64,000 bases of DNA from the NCBI RefSeq assembly GCF_003816055.1, contig NZ_CP033906.1:496001-560000 (forward strand). Direction: 5' to 3'. Below, one piece after another: positions 31,995 to 40,702 of the stretch. Below the pieces are notes generated by a model. The model was not told the DNA's origin, did not search any database, and saw only the letters and a list, made by a program, of their open reading frames with translations. This stretch comes from Bacillus sp. FJAT-42376. GTDB lineage: Bacteria; Bacillota; Bacilli; Bacillales; Bacillaceae. Every line of letters begins with the position of its first letter. Positions within the stretch are counted from its first letter, which is position 1. The position numbers and the translations under genes are program-made.

Positions 31995-32411
31995 ATGAAC
32001 ACGATTAAAATGATTAAAATGATCCTATTGGTTTCAATCGGATCAATAGCCTTGATGATTGGGATTGCAGGAACGTTCCTTCCTGTTCTGCCGGGAGGTC
32101 CTTTTTACTTAATTGCCGTGTTTTGCTTTGCGAAAAGCTCGAAGAGGATGGATCATTGGTTTAAGAGCACCTGGATTTATAAAAAATATGTGCTGGCCTT
32201 CCTGCAAAAGAAGGGGATGAGCCGGGCAGAGAAAATAAGAATTAATGTAATTGCGGATCTGTTTATTGTGGCTTCCGTGATTTATGTAGATATATGGATC
32301 ATTAGAATCCTGCTGATTGTCCTTGCTTTCTATAAGCATTATTATTTTATCTATAAAATTAAGACGATTCACCCTGGTGCCGAGGCTGCAAAGAAGTCTG
32401 AATCCATGTGA
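31995..32411 (+). CDS. DUF454 (YbaN-like) inner membrane protein
   Basis: 138-residue membrane protein of the DUF454 family; function unknown. Two N-terminal hydrophobic segments with the family's GIAGTFLPVLPGGPFYLIAVFCF-type loop (about 22-45) and two more near 90-120. The C-terminus is charged. The phrase FAKSSKRMDHWF is conserved in the family. AGGGGAG lies upstream of the ATG. A bidirectional terminator separates it from the convergent MerR gene. Confidence 0.8.
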   Translation: MNTIKMIKMILLVSIGSIALMIGIAGTFLPVLPGGPFYLIAVFCFAKSSKRMDHWFKSTWIYKKYVLAFLQKKGMSRAEKIRINVIADLFIVASVIYVDIWIIRILLIVLAFYKHYYFIYKIKTIHPGAEAAKKSESM

Positions 32412-32462
32412 AGCAGCGGCGGGGGTGTAAAACTGCTGAAAGCTCTAAATAAAGCGATAGAA

Positions 32463-32498
32463 AGAAGACGAGCTGCATAAGCACCTCGTCTTTTTTTA
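32463..32498. terminator. Bidirectional terminator, DUF454 gene and MerR gene
   Basis: AAGACGAG (32465-32472) pairs with CTCGTCTT (32484-32491), followed by six more T on the plus strand. Confidence 0.75.
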
Positions 32499-32500
32499 CC

Positions 32501-32875
32501 TTAATGAATCTTTGCATTCTTCTCAAGATGATCGAAATACTTCATTTTCACTTCGATTTTCTTAAAAGCCCGATCGAGTTCTTCCTGTTTAGCGATCAGC
32601 TTCTCCTTATGTTCAAGCAGTACGTTCTTTCTTTCCGGAATCGTATGAATGCCTTCTTCCGTCAGTTCAACAATTCTCTTTAATTCTGACAGGGGAATGT
32701 CGGTTACCCGCAGACACGAGATAAAATCCAGCCACTCCAGGTCATGGTCTGTGAAAATGCGATATCCAGCCTGATCCCTTTTAAGGAAAGGAAGAAGGCC
32801 TTCTTTTTCATAGAAGCGGATGGTATGAGTGCTCATTCCGGTTTTTTCTGAAGCTTCTTTGATGGTAAGTCCCAT
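32501..32875 (-). CDS. MerR family transcriptional regulator
   Basis: 124 residues. The N-terminal winged HTH (TIKEASEKTGMSTHTIRFYEKEG, split at about 3-25) is followed by the wing RDQAGYRIFTDHDLEWL and a dimerisation coiled coil (about 78-118). No cysteine pattern for metals is present, so it belongs with the AdhR/YraB-like members that sense electrophiles or unknown ligands. Upstream, 32907-32920 carries an imperfect palindrome (TCTTAAACCTTAGA) that could be its own operator. The target gene is not evident. Confidence 0.88.
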   Translation of the reverse strand: MGLTIKEASEKTGMSTHTIRFYEKEGLLPFLKRDQAGYRIFTDHDLEWLDFISCLRVTDIPLSELKRIVELTEEGIHTIPERKNVLLEHKEKLIAKQEELDRAFKKIEVKMKYFDHLEKNAKIH

Positions 32876-32906
32876 TCGTGATCTCCTCTCGTTACCTTTG
32901 GTACTA

Positions 32907-32935
32907 TCTTAAACCTTAGAGTGTCATCTAATGCA
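32907..32935 (-). promoter_or_regulatory. Candidate MerR operator-promoter
   Basis: On the minus strand GACACTCTAAGGTTTAAGAT resembles the TTGAC...CTCTAAG...TTAAG form of AdhR-like MerR promoters, centred on the imperfect palindrome 32907-32920. Pattern-based only. Confidence 0.4.
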
Positions 32936-32999
32936 ACTTTTGAGTGGGATAAAGGCAGCATGTTGGAGAAAAATCTAGGAACCTGCAATAGACACAAAT

Positions 33000-33030
33000 A
33001 AAAAAACCTGATCATCAATCGAATCAGGTC
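33000..33030 (-). terminator. Terminator of the YtxH gene
   Basis: On the minus strand ACCTGAT pairs with ATCAGGT and is followed by seven T. Confidence 0.75.
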
Positions 33031-33041
33031 CAATGCTTCCT

Positions 33042-34016
33042 TTATCCTGCTTTAGATGTGTCATCATTGCTTTTAAGGACTGTGTGTGATTCCTCTTCTT
33101 CGTCCTGGTCTGAACGGTTGTCATGCTGGTCTGTTTCTTGTTTTTTGCTTTTGCGCTGAATTCTTCGCTTTGGAGCTTTCGTTTGAGTCTTAGCTTTTTT
33201 TTCTTCGTTCTCAGGCTGATCCTGTTCTTTTCCTTCGTTCTTGGTGTTATCTTGCTCTTCGTTCTCTTCCTGCTCTTCGTTTTTAGCAGAAGCTTGTTTT
33301 TCCTTTTCCTCGCTTGCGGCCTGGTCTTTTCCTTCGTTCTCTTCCTGCTCTTCATTTTTAGCAGAAGCTTGTTTTTCCTTTTCTTCGCTTGCGGCCTGAT
33401 CTTCTTCTTCGTCCTCGTAGTCGTATTCGTCAGAATCTTCATCTTCGTAGTCGTATTCGCTATCCTGTTCTTGCTCGTCTTCCTCTTTAGCGTCATCCGA
33501 CTCCTCGTCTGATGCACGGACACTCTCTTCTTTGCCGCTGTATTCTTCTTCTTCCTCATCTTCATCTTCCGGTGTTTCATGGCTGTACTTTTTCATTTTT
33601 TCTTCCAGTTCTTTCATTTGCTGCTGAAGCCTTTTCTTTTCTTCTTTTAAAGAGTTATATTGGTCATTTTCATCGTTATTCTGGTCCTCATGCTGCTCGT
33701 CTTCGGAGCTCATTTCCATTTCATCTTCGTTTTCCGGGAAGTCTTCTTTCTTTTTCTTGCGGTTTTTCATGAAATTCAGCTTCCCGAGGGCTTGCTTGGA
33801 TTTTTCGCCCGCTCCTTCGAGCTTTTTCGTTACCTGACTTACATCGGTATCAATTCCGACATTTTTTAAAGCTTCATTTCCCATCAGGGCAATTATTTTT
33901 TTGCTGCGCTCCGGGGTGGCAAAGTAGCCGACAGTGGCTCCTAGAATTCCTCCGGCGACCGTGCGTTTCACTGTATTGCCTTTGAACATGTTTTTCGCTA
34001 GTTTGGACTTGTCCAT
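33042..34016 (-). CDS. YtxH-domain protein with long acidic repeat tail
   Basis: 324 residues. The N-terminal 40 or so residues are YtxH-like, with a glycine-rich hydrophobic helix (VAGGILGATVGYFATPE). A predicted coiled coil lies at about 122-145 (LKEEKKRLQQQMKELEEKM), then a very acidic Glu/Asp/Lys/Gln region. Within it a 25-residue unit beginning DQAASEEKEKQ occurs twice in a row, encoded by a 75-base direct duplication (33258 and 33333). The tail ends basic (KRRIQRKSKKQE). Function unknown; relatives are often stress-induced. The ribosome-binding site is AAAGGAGG. It is next to a general-stress gene. Confidence 0.75.
   Translation of the reverse strand: MDKSKLAKNMFKGNTVKRTVAGGILGATVGYFATPERSKKIIALMGNEALKNVGIDTDVSQVTKKLEGAGEKSKQALGKLNFMKNRKKKKEDFPENEDEMEMSSEDEQHEDQNNDENDQYNSLKEEKKRLQQQMKELEEKMKKYSHETPEDEDEEEEEYSGKEESVRASDEESDDAKEEDEQEQDSEYDYEDEDSDEYDYEDEEEDQAASEEKEKQASAKNEEQEENEGKDQAASEEKEKQASAKNEEQEENEEQDNTKNEGKEQDQPENEEKKAKTQTKAPKRRIQRKSKKQETDQHDNRSDQDEEEESHTVLKSNDDTSKAG
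33258..33407 (-). repeat. 75-base tandem duplication inside the YtxH gene
   Basis: Two copies, starting near 33258 and 33333, differ at only a few positions and keep the frame. They encode the repeated unit starting DQAASEEKEKQ. Confidence 0.85.
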
Positions 34017-34107
34017 TCCGTGTTCGCCTCCTTTAATATTTTTGTGCAGTTTTTTAGGCGGAAAATGCTCCGATCAGCATGAGCGCCCTGTTTAACAGCC
34101 ATTTTTA

Positions 34108-34134
34108 AAAGAAAAGGCCTTTCTTAAAGACCTT
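34108..34134 (-). terminator. Terminator of the general stress gene
   Basis: On the minus strand AAGGTCTTT pairs with AAAGGCCTT (one G-T pair, loop AAG), followed by TTCTTTT. Confidence 0.75.
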
Positions 34135-34476
34135 CTAAAAAGAAACTTCGTCCTGATTGGTCACGATTAAAAGTGTTTTTCCTTTATCGAGCTCTTCTTC
34201 CAGCTGTTCCGCTTTCTTTGTGTCGAAGCCGATTTTCTGCATCTTAACGACAAGCTTGTCATCCTTGCTTCGGAATATATTTTTAGTTGCCGTGCCAAGG
34301 CCGGTCACTTTCACGCCAACCTTGTTGGCATCGGTCTCTTTTCTTGAGCGTCTTACGTGGTCATTATCGTGAGAGAGGATATAGATGTCCTCATCACGCA
34401 CCCCGTCCTTGCGGATTTTATCAATTGATTCTTTCAAATGTTCATCATTGTGGAATAGCTTGAATTTTGGACCCAT
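34135..34476 (-). CDS. General stress protein, YflT/GSP17M family
   Basis: 113 residues, matching B. subtilis YflT in length. The GSP17M-type domain shows YILSHDNDHVRR (about 32-43), GVKVTGLGTATKNIF and the end KTLLIVTNQDE. YflT is a SigB-dependent heat-stress protein of unknown biochemistry. Here a good SigB-type promoter lies 24-48 bases upstream, which supports the call. AGGAGG precedes the ATG. Confidence 0.86.
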   Translation of the reverse strand: MGPKFKLFHNDEHLKESIDKIRKDGVRDEDIYILSHDNDHVRRSRKETDANKVGVKVTGLGTATKNIFRSKDDKLVVKMQKIGFDTKKAEQLEEELDKGKTLLIVTNQDEVSF

Positions 34477-34499
34477 TATGATCGCCTCCTGAAAGTGAG

Positions 34500-34524
34500 T
34501 TTCCCGAATGACAGGAAGGTAAAC
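34500..34524 (-). promoter_or_regulatory. SigB-type promoter of the general stress gene
   Basis: On the minus strand GTTTAC (34524-34519), 13 bases, GGGAAA (34505-34500). This fits the SigB consensus GTTTAA, 12-15 bases, GGGWAW. Confidence 0.8.
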
Positions 34525-34697
34525 CGGAAAAAGTGGTATTTATAATACTGAAAATAAATTTGAGGAAAAAGTCCTTGGTTATAAACGCTGTTCTGCAGGG
34601 AAAAACATCAGTATAGGAGAAAAGACAGGAGGCTTAAATTGGTAAAAATTATAAAAGAGGAGGCGAATCATAAAGAAACGGTAAACAAATAAAAGTT

Positions 34698-34719
34698 TTG
34701 ACACCTGCCTCTGCGACAA
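34698..34719 (+). promoter_or_regulatory. Probable MtlR binding site
   Basis: TTGACAC, 8 bases, GCGACAA, ending 18 bases before the -35. It matches the inverted TTGNC...GNCAA ends of the known Bacillus MtlR site, but the arms are 2 bases further apart than the published form. Confidence 0.55.
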
Positions 34720-34737
34720 ACTCATATTTCCTAATCG

Positions 34738-34766
34738 TTGAGTGGAAGCGTTTTATACCATACACT
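34738..34766 (+). promoter_or_regulatory. mtlA promoter with cre site in the spacer
   Basis: TTGAGT (34738-34743), 17 bases, TACACT (34761-34766). TGGAAGCGTTTTAT at 34743-34756 is a good catabolite-responsive element (CcpA site) lying between the -35 and -10, so glucose should repress the operon. The rest of the 334-base gap 34477-34810 holds nothing else recognised. Confidence 0.75.
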
Positions 34767-34810
34767 TAAATCAGTACTTTATGATATTTTTCTAGAAAGG
34801 ATGAGCACTT

Positions 34811-36724
34811 ATGGCTCAAAATAACATAAAAGTTGGCGTTCAGAAGTTCGGCAACTTCCTAAGCTCGATGGTTATGCCGAATATCGGGGCATTCATCGCC
34901 TGGGGTTTTATTACTGCACTATTTATTCCTACTGGCTGGCTGCCGAATAAAGATTTAGCTGCGTTAGTCGGTCCTATGGTCACTTATCTGCTTCCATTGC
35001 TGATTGGTTATACAGGAGGTAAGCTCGTTCATGATCAGCGGGGAGGCGTAGTCGGTGCGATTGCCACGATGGGGGTTATCGTAGGATCCGACATCCCGAT
35101 GTTCCTCGGTGCCATGATTATGGGACCGGTCGGCGGGTACGCGATTAAGTTATTTGACCGGTGGATCGAAGGGAAAGTGAAAGCCGGCTTTGAAATGCTG
35201 GTGAATAACTTCTCCGTAGGGATCATTGGAGGGGCCCTTGCACTTCTTTCTTTAGCGGGGGTAGGTCCTGCAGTAGCCGCGTTTACCAGCATACTGGTAG
35301 CCGGTGTAGACTGGATGGTAGGATTGGGTATTCTGCCGCTTACCAGCATTCTAATCGAGCCTGCGAAAGTTCTTTTCTTGAATAATGCAATTAACCACGG
35401 TGTTTTGTCTCCAATTGCATTAGAGCAGGCGAAGCAGCATGGACAGTCTGTTCTGTTCCTTTTGGAAGCAAACCCTGGTCCTGGACTTGGTATCCTTCTT
35501 GCTTATACAATTTTCGGAAAAGGATCCGCTAAACAATCTGCACCGGGTGCAGCGATTATTCAATTCCTGGGCGGGATTCATGAAATCTACTTCCCTTATA
35601 TCTTAATGAAACCAATGCTCTTTGTTGCTGCCATTCTTGGCGGAATGAGCGGTGTGTTTACACTGGTTCTGTTTGGCGGGGGACTTGCTGCGCCTGCATC
35701 TCCTGGCAGCATCATTGCCATTCTTCTTGCAACACCGAAGGACGGCGGAACATATATTGCGAACATTCTGGGCGTACTTGTAGCTGCAGCTGTTTCCTTC
35801 ATCGTTTCTTCCCTTGTATTGAAAACAAGCAAGGACAAAGAAACAAGCATTGAAGAGGCAGCGAACAAAATGCAGGAAATGAAAGGCAAGAAAAGCAGTG
35901 TGGCAAGCACATTTGCTTCTTCAGCTCCAGCCGGTGAATTCCCGCAGGATGTAAACAAAGTCATTTTCGCATGTGATGCCGGAATGGGATCGAGTGCGAT
36001 GGGTGCATCAATTTTAAGAAAAAAATTCAAAGAAGCCGGATTGAATATTACGTCCGTGAATTCAGCGATATCAAATCTTCCAAACGATGCACAGGTTGTC
36101 ATCACGCAGGAAGAGCTAACACCAAGAGCCAAAAACAAAGTGCCGAATGCATACCATATTTCAGTGGACAGCTTCCTTGCCAGCCCTGAATACGATAAGC
36201 TTGTCGACCGCCTGAAAAACGGTCCTGGCAATGAAGCGCCTGCTGAAGCCGCTCCTGTGGAAGAAGCTCAAGCGACAGAAACTGCGTCTGATTCTGATGT
36301 CCTTATAAAAGAGAACATCTTCCTGAACCAGCGTTTTGCTGATAAGGATGAAGCCATCCGATTCGCCGGCCGCGTTCTGGCAGACGGCGGGTACGTAAAA
36401 GAATCGTATATTGAAGCGATGATTGAACGGGATGAAATGACCTCTACCTATATGGGGAATGATGTAGCGATTCCGCATGGTACAGAGGACGCAAAGAAAG
36501 ATGTCATCAAATCCGGCGTAACCATCCTGCAAATTCCGGACGGAGTCGATTTCGGAGGACAAAAAGTCCGTCTTCTATTCGGAATCGCAGGGAAAGACGG
36601 TACGCATCTTGAAATTCTATCCGGTATCGCCGTTACATGCTCCGATATGGACAACATTGAAAAAATGGCATCGGCCGCGACGAAGGAAGAATTAATGGAT
36701 GTAATCGGAGGACTAAATAAATAA
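34811..36724 (+). CDS. mtlA: PTS mannitol transporter EIICBA
   Basis: Takes up mannitol and phosphorylates it to mannitol-1-phosphate. 637 residues in three domains. The membrane EIIC (about 1-340) is followed by EIIB with phospho-Cys388 in IFACDAGMGSS, an Ala/Pro/Glu linker (about 476-500) and EIIA with phospho-His556 in IPHGTED. B. subtilis instead has EIICB plus a separate mtlF for EIIA; here they are fused as in E. coli, and no mtlF is present in the operon. First gene of mtlA-mtlR-mtlD, under CcpA and MtlR control. Confidence 0.97.
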   Translation: MAQNNIKVGVQKFGNFLSSMVMPNIGAFIAWGFITALFIPTGWLPNKDLAALVGPMVTYLLPLLIGYTGGKLVHDQRGGVVGAIATMGVIVGSDIPMFLGAMIMGPVGGYAIKLFDRWIEGKVKAGFEMLVNNFSVGIIGGALALLSLAGVGPAVAAFTSILVAGVDWMVGLGILPLTSILIEPAKVLFLNNAINHGVLSPIALEQAKQHGQSVLFLLEANPGPGLGILLAYTIFGKGSAKQSAPGAAIIQFLGGIHEIYFPYILMKPMLFVAAILGGMSGVFTLVLFGGGLAAPASPGSIIAILLATPKDGGTYIANILGVLVAAAVSFIVSSLVLKTSKDKETSIEEAANKMQEMKGKKSSVASTFASSAPAGEFPQDVNKVIFACDAGMGSSAMGASILRKKFKEAGLNITSVNSAISNLPNDAQVVITQEELTPRAKNKVPNAYHISVDSFLASPEYDKLVDRLKNGPGNEAPAEAAPVEEAQATETASDSDVLIKENIFLNQRFADKDEAIRFAGRVLADGGYVKESYIEAMIERDEMTSTYMGNDVAIPHGTEDAKKDVIKSGVTILQIPDGVDFGGQKVRLLFGIAGKDGTHLEILSGIAVTCSDMDNIEKMASAATKEELMDVIGGLNK

Positions 36725-36733
36725 TAAAAAGAG

Positions 36734-36768
36734 ATAGAAAGGTGGGATCCACCTTTCTATTCCTGTTT
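36734..36768 (+). terminator. Strong hairpin between mtlA and mtlR
   Basis: A 12-pair perfect stem (36734-36745 with 36749-36760) and a 3-base loop, followed only by TCCTGTTTTA. It may be a leaky terminator that lowers mtlR relative to mtlA, or an mRNA stabiliser. Confidence 0.6.
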
Positions 36769-36801
36769 TACATAAAAAGGCGTCTGGAAATGAGGGATGG
36801 T

Positions 36802-38892
36802 ATGTTTGTAACCGCCAGAGAAAAAGCGATGATCGAGCTGATTATTAAAACGTCGGGCAAACATACGGCTCATTCCATTGCTGCATTTCTTCATGTTAGT
36901 GTCAGAACCGTTCAGCGGGATTTAAAAAATATTGAGCAGATTTTAAAAAAGTTTGAGCTCACTCTAGTCAAATCACCGGATAAAGGATTGTCGATCAGCG
37001 GAAAAAATGAACAGATTTTCAAGCTCATTCAGACGATGGTGAATATTAAACTGATCGATATAACGGCGGAAGAAAGAAAGCTGCTTCTCTTAATTTATTT
37101 AATGGAGGAGAAGGAAGCAATCAAACTTGGTCCGCTTGCAAATGATTTGGGAATCAGTGTCACCACGCTTGCTGCGTATCTCGATGAGCTGTCTGGCTGG
37201 CTCAATAGTTTTGGAATCGAATTATCGAGGAAAAAAGGAGTAGGGGTGGAACTGATAGCCCGGGAAGACTCCAAGCGAAAAGCGCTGGCAAGTTTCTTTC
37301 TTATGTATTTCAGCGAAGAACTGATTGAAAGCATTTTTCGTCTGAACGATTGGCAAGCAGAGAATCAAAAGGTCCTGCATTACTTTGAACCAAACTATCT
37401 GAAAAAGGCAGAAGAGCAGGTAAGTGCTCAAAATAAAGACTTAAAACTTGCAGACAGTGCGTATATCGCACTGATTGTTCACATCTGCATTACTGTACAG
37501 AGGCACAAAAGCGGATTTAAGCTGACAGACGGGGAAGAGGATTCTTATGTTCGTGAGTATGAGGAATACCAGAAAATGCAGGAAGTCAGCAAAGCGTTTG
37601 AAAATGCGTTTGCCATACAATTAAACGAAGCGGAAGTCCGGTATCTATCGGTTATTTGGAGAGGTTCAAGTGTCCAGGCGGCAGAGGAATTTTACTATGA
37701 CAGTGTGATGGTAGGGCGGTCCATTAAACGAATGATTCAGAGCGTTTCTGAAAAATTGAACCTGGATCTTACATCGGATTTTTCTTTATTCCAGGGTTTA
37801 TTCGCTCATATGGAACCGTCCCTTTTCCGCATCAAGCAAGGGCTTGCATCCTTTAATCCTCTTACGGAAGATATAAAAAAGAAGTATCCGGTCCTGTATA
37901 TGGCGGTCTCCCAGAGCCTTGAACAGGAATTCAGCGAGATTTATTTTCCGGAAGATGAAGTAGCTTATATTGTTCTGCACTTTGGCTCCGCACTGGAGCT
38001 GCGGAAAGAAGATCTATCGATCCGGGCCCTCGTCGTCTGTCCTACAGGAATCGGGACATCAAAAATGCTGGCAAGCCGGATCAAAAAAGAAATGGCAGAG
38101 ATTTCATCCATTGAAATTGCATCGCTGAAGGAAATCCAGGAACTGAATCTGCAGGAATATGACTTAGTCATCTCCACTGTCAGACTGCCTTTTGAGCAAA
38201 ATTACGTACTTGTCAATCCGCTCCTAAGGGAGGAGGATATTGAATCGATCCGCCACTTTCTTGGCGGCCATATTCAAACCTTTACGCGAAGACAGCCATA
38301 TGGCGACTCCGGCAGTTCCCCAGTTTCTAAAGATGTAAGGGACACGGAGACAGCGCAGTCTTTGAGTACTCTTTTACAGGAAATGGAGGACACGCACACC
38401 TCAATCCGGATGATTTTAAAAAATTTGACCGTTGCAGACCGCAGGAAAGCATCAAGCCACCATCTTCTTTTGAAGGAAATGGCGGCTGAATGCGAAACGG
38501 ATGGCTTGTTGCACGGATCGGATGATGTGGCAGAACAGCTGCTGGCGAGAGAACGGCAGGCAGGCCTCGGCGTTCCGGAGACGAATATGGCCCTTTTCCA
38601 TGCCCGGCATGAGGGTGTGAAGGAGCTGATCTTCCGGATTGTTCATTCAGAGGAGCCATATTTGATTAAAGGAATGGACCGGAATGAGATGCAGGCAAGG
38701 AATATTTTGCTTCTTCTGGCGCCCCTAAGCTTGAGGCCGAAACAGCTTGAAATCATCAGCCTGATCAGTACGGCCATTGTAGAGAGCAAAGAAAACATGC
38801 TTGTTTTTTCTTCCTCAAATGAGCAAATGATCCGCAAAAAGCTGGAAGAGACGTTTTTCACATACTTACAAAATAAACTTGCAAAGGATTGA
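36802..38892 (+). CDS. mtlR: Mannitol operon transcriptional activator MtlR
   Basis: PRD-containing activator whose activity is set by PTS phosphorylation. 696 residues from ATG 36802, close to B. subtilis MtlR (694); the frame reaches 36742, but that start lies in the hairpin after mtlA. Domains: HTH pair (1-65, HSIAAFLHVSVRTVQRDL), PRD1 (about 85-190), PRD2 (about 300-400), EIIB-like with C413 in VVCPTGIGTSK, and EIIA-like with H600 in MALFHARH. Dephosphorylated Cys and His in the last two domains favour activation in the known homologue. It ends 5 bases before mtlD. Confidence 0.95.
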   Translation: MFVTAREKAMIELIIKTSGKHTAHSIAAFLHVSVRTVQRDLKNIEQILKKFELTLVKSPDKGLSISGKNEQIFKLIQTMVNIKLIDITAEERKLLLLIYLMEEKEAIKLGPLANDLGISVTTLAAYLDELSGWLNSFGIELSRKKGVGVELIAREDSKRKALASFFLMYFSEELIESIFRLNDWQAENQKVLHYFEPNYLKKAEEQVSAQNKDLKLADSAYIALIVHICITVQRHKSGFKLTDGEEDSYVREYEEYQKMQEVSKAFENAFAIQLNEAEVRYLSVIWRGSSVQAAEEFYYDSVMVGRSIKRMIQSVSEKLNLDLTSDFSLFQGLFAHMEPSLFRIKQGLASFNPLTEDIKKKYPVLYMAVSQSLEQEFSEIYFPEDEVAYIVLHFGSALELRKEDLSIRALVVCPTGIGTSKMLASRIKKEMAEISSIEIASLKEIQELNLQEYDLVISTVRLPFEQNYVLVNPLLREEDIESIRHFLGGHIQTFTRRQPYGDSGSSPVSKDVRDTETAQSLSTLLQEMEDTHTSIRMILKNLTVADRRKASSHHLLLKEMAAECETDGLLHGSDDVAEQLLARERQAGLGVPETNMALFHARHEGVKELIFRIVHSEEPYLIKGMDRNEMQARNILLLLAPLSLRPKQLEIISLISTAIVESKENMLVFSSSNEQMIRKKLEETFFTYLQNKLAKD

Positions 38893-38897
38893 TAATA

Positions 38898-40040
38898 ATG
38901 AAAAGCACGATTCATTTTGGCGCAGGAAATATTGGAAGAGGATTTATCGGAGCGTTATTCTCCCAGTCGGGCTACCACGTGACATTCGTGGATATTGCCG
39001 ATGAAATCATCAATAAACTGAATGAGGAAAAAAGCTATAAAGTAAAAACTGCAGCAGATCCGCAGGAAGTCATGGAAATTGCGAACGTTTCAGGATTAAA
39101 TAATATGAAGCAGGAACAGGAAGTCATTGAAGCAATCGGACAGGCAGAGTATGTAACAACCGCCATCGGCCCGAATATCCTTCCAAGAATTGCTCCGCTG
39201 ATTGCAAAGGGAATTGAGAAGCGTTTGGGTGAAAATGATGCTCCGCTATACATCATTGCCTGTGAAAATCAGATTGGTGCCACGGACATCCTGAAAGGAC
39301 ACATCCTCGAGCAGCTGGACGGGGAAACGAAAGCAAAGCTTGAAGGCCGTGTATTCTTCTTCAATTCAGCCGTCGACCGTATTGTTCCGATTCAAAACAA
39401 TCAAGGATCTCTCGATGTGCTGGTTGAAACATATTATGAATGGGTCGTGGAAACCAATCAGGAAATTCCTCATGTTGAAGGAATGATGACCGTTCCGGAC
39501 CTTGCTCCATTCATTGAAAGAAAGCTATTCACTGTCAACACAGGTCATGCCGTAACCGCTTATTTCGGCTGGCTTGCCGGGAAAGAAACCATTGATGAAG
39601 CGCTGAATGACGAAACCATTTCCGAACAGGTCAAAAACACGCTGAAAGAGACAGGCGCCTATTTAGTCAAAACGTACGGTTTGGACCAAGGCGAGCATGA
39701 CAAATACATCGGAAAAATCATTGGACGCTTTCAAAATCCATACCTTCATGATGGTGTATCAAGGGTTGGTCGTTCCCCGCTCCGAAAGCTTGGACCAGAA
39801 GACCGTCTTGTGAAGCCAGCACGGGAGTCGAACCGCCTTGGGCTTCCGACGGAAAACCTGGCGAAGGCCATTGCAGCAGCATTGCTGTTTGATGTGAAGG
39901 ATGATTCCGAATCCGTTGAACTGCAGAAGATGGTCAGCGAGCATGGAATTGTTCATGTTCTGACTGAAGTAAGCAAGCTGGACCGGGAGAGTTCGCTTGT
40001 AAAAGAAATTGCAGCACAGTATGAACAGCTGAAAAAATAA
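38898..40040 (+). CDS. mtlD: Mannitol-1-phosphate 5-dehydrogenase
   Basis: NAD-dependent oxidation of mannitol-1-phosphate to fructose-6-phosphate, which enters glycolysis. 380 residues. The Rossmann motif is FGAGNIGRGFIG (about 7-18), and the catalytic region contains ERKLFTVNTGHA near 210-222 and LGPEDRLVKPARE near 300. It follows mtlR directly, with AAGGATTG inside the mtlR end as ribosome-binding site, so the three genes form one operon for mannitol use. Confidence 0.97.
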   Translation: MKSTIHFGAGNIGRGFIGALFSQSGYHVTFVDIADEIINKLNEEKSYKVKTAADPQEVMEIANVSGLNNMKQEQEVIEAIGQAEYVTTAIGPNILPRIAPLIAKGIEKRLGENDAPLYIIACENQIGATDILKGHILEQLDGETKAKLEGRVFFFNSAVDRIVPIQNNQGSLDVLVETYYEWVVETNQEIPHVEGMMTVPDLAPFIERKLFTVNTGHAVTAYFGWLAGKETIDEALNDETISEQVKNTLKETGAYLVKTYGLDQGEHDKYIGKIIGRFQNPYLHDGVSRVGRSPLRKLGPEDRLVKPARESNRLGLPTENLAKAIAAALLFDVKDDSESVELQKMVSEHGIVHVLTEVSKLDRESSLVKEIAAQYEQLKK

Positions 40041-40050
40041 TCAAGCAGAG

Positions 40051-40089
40051 AGCCGTTTCTCCGGTAAAGCCGGGGGAGCGGCTTTTTTA
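40051..40089 (+). terminator. Terminator of mtlA-mtlR-mtlD
   Basis: AGCCGTTTCTCCGG pairs with CCGGGGGAGCGGCT (G-T and one mismatch), followed by six T. Confidence 0.82.
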
Positions 40090-40179
40090 AAAAAATCTGC
40101 GATTGCTTTCCGGAGGGAACTTTATAAGCTGACTTTTAGTTAAAATGTTAGGGAAAGTGTTACAGAAAGGAGAATGCTT

Positions 40180-40566
40180 ATGAATAAAAAGAGGCTTCAT
40201 GCCATATGTTCTGAACTGCCGGGGACAATCCATGATTACCAGCCAGTCTGGGAGGCAGACCGATATCATATCTGCGGGAAAATGTTTGCGCTGATAGGCA
40301 GCGATACAAAAAGGAAGCAGATTATTACGTTAAAGTGTGACCCGTATCGGGCTGAAGAATTGAGAGAAACGTATGAAGGGATTATTCCAGGCTATCACAT
40401 GAACAAAACACACTGGAACTCGATTTATCTCGATTCCAATGTGCCCGATCATGTAATGGAGGCGCTTATACAGCATTCGCACCAGCTCGTTTTGAAGAAT
40501 CTCCCGAAAAAAGTACAGATAGAGATTGAAAGCAGATCAGGCGGGGGAGAGAGCTTAAGGGATTGA
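40180..40566 (+). CDS. MmcQ/YjbR family protein
   Basis: 128-residue protein of the MmcQ/YjbR (DUF419) family, a double-wing DNA-binding-like fold with no fixed function. Visible family marks are KMFALIG, ITLKCDPYRAEELRE and the GYHMNKTHWNSIYLD segment near residues 76-90. ATG 40180 is preferred to the in-frame ATG 40174 because AAAGGAGA is then properly spaced. A single gene between two terminated units. Confidence 0.82.
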   Translation: MNKKRLHAICSELPGTIHDYQPVWEADRYHICGKMFALIGSDTKRKQIITLKCDPYRAEELRETYEGIIPGYHMNKTHWNSIYLDSNVPDHVMEALIQHSHQLVLKNLPKKVQIEIESRSGGGESLRD

Positions 40567-40702
40567 AAAAAACGATAAAGGGTTAACTGTAAAATTGGTT
40601 CCTATTACAGAAGCAAAAGCATCTTAAGATAACGGCTTGGATAAAACATCTCGCTCTTCCGCAATCTAAAAGAAGGATGAAAAACGGATAGGGTGAGATG
40701 TC

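Noticed and set aside
36742-36801. Upstream start of MtlR giving 716 residues
   Set aside because: The first codons are in the 12-pair hairpin after mtlA and no ribosome-binding site is present. ATG 36802 gives the family length.
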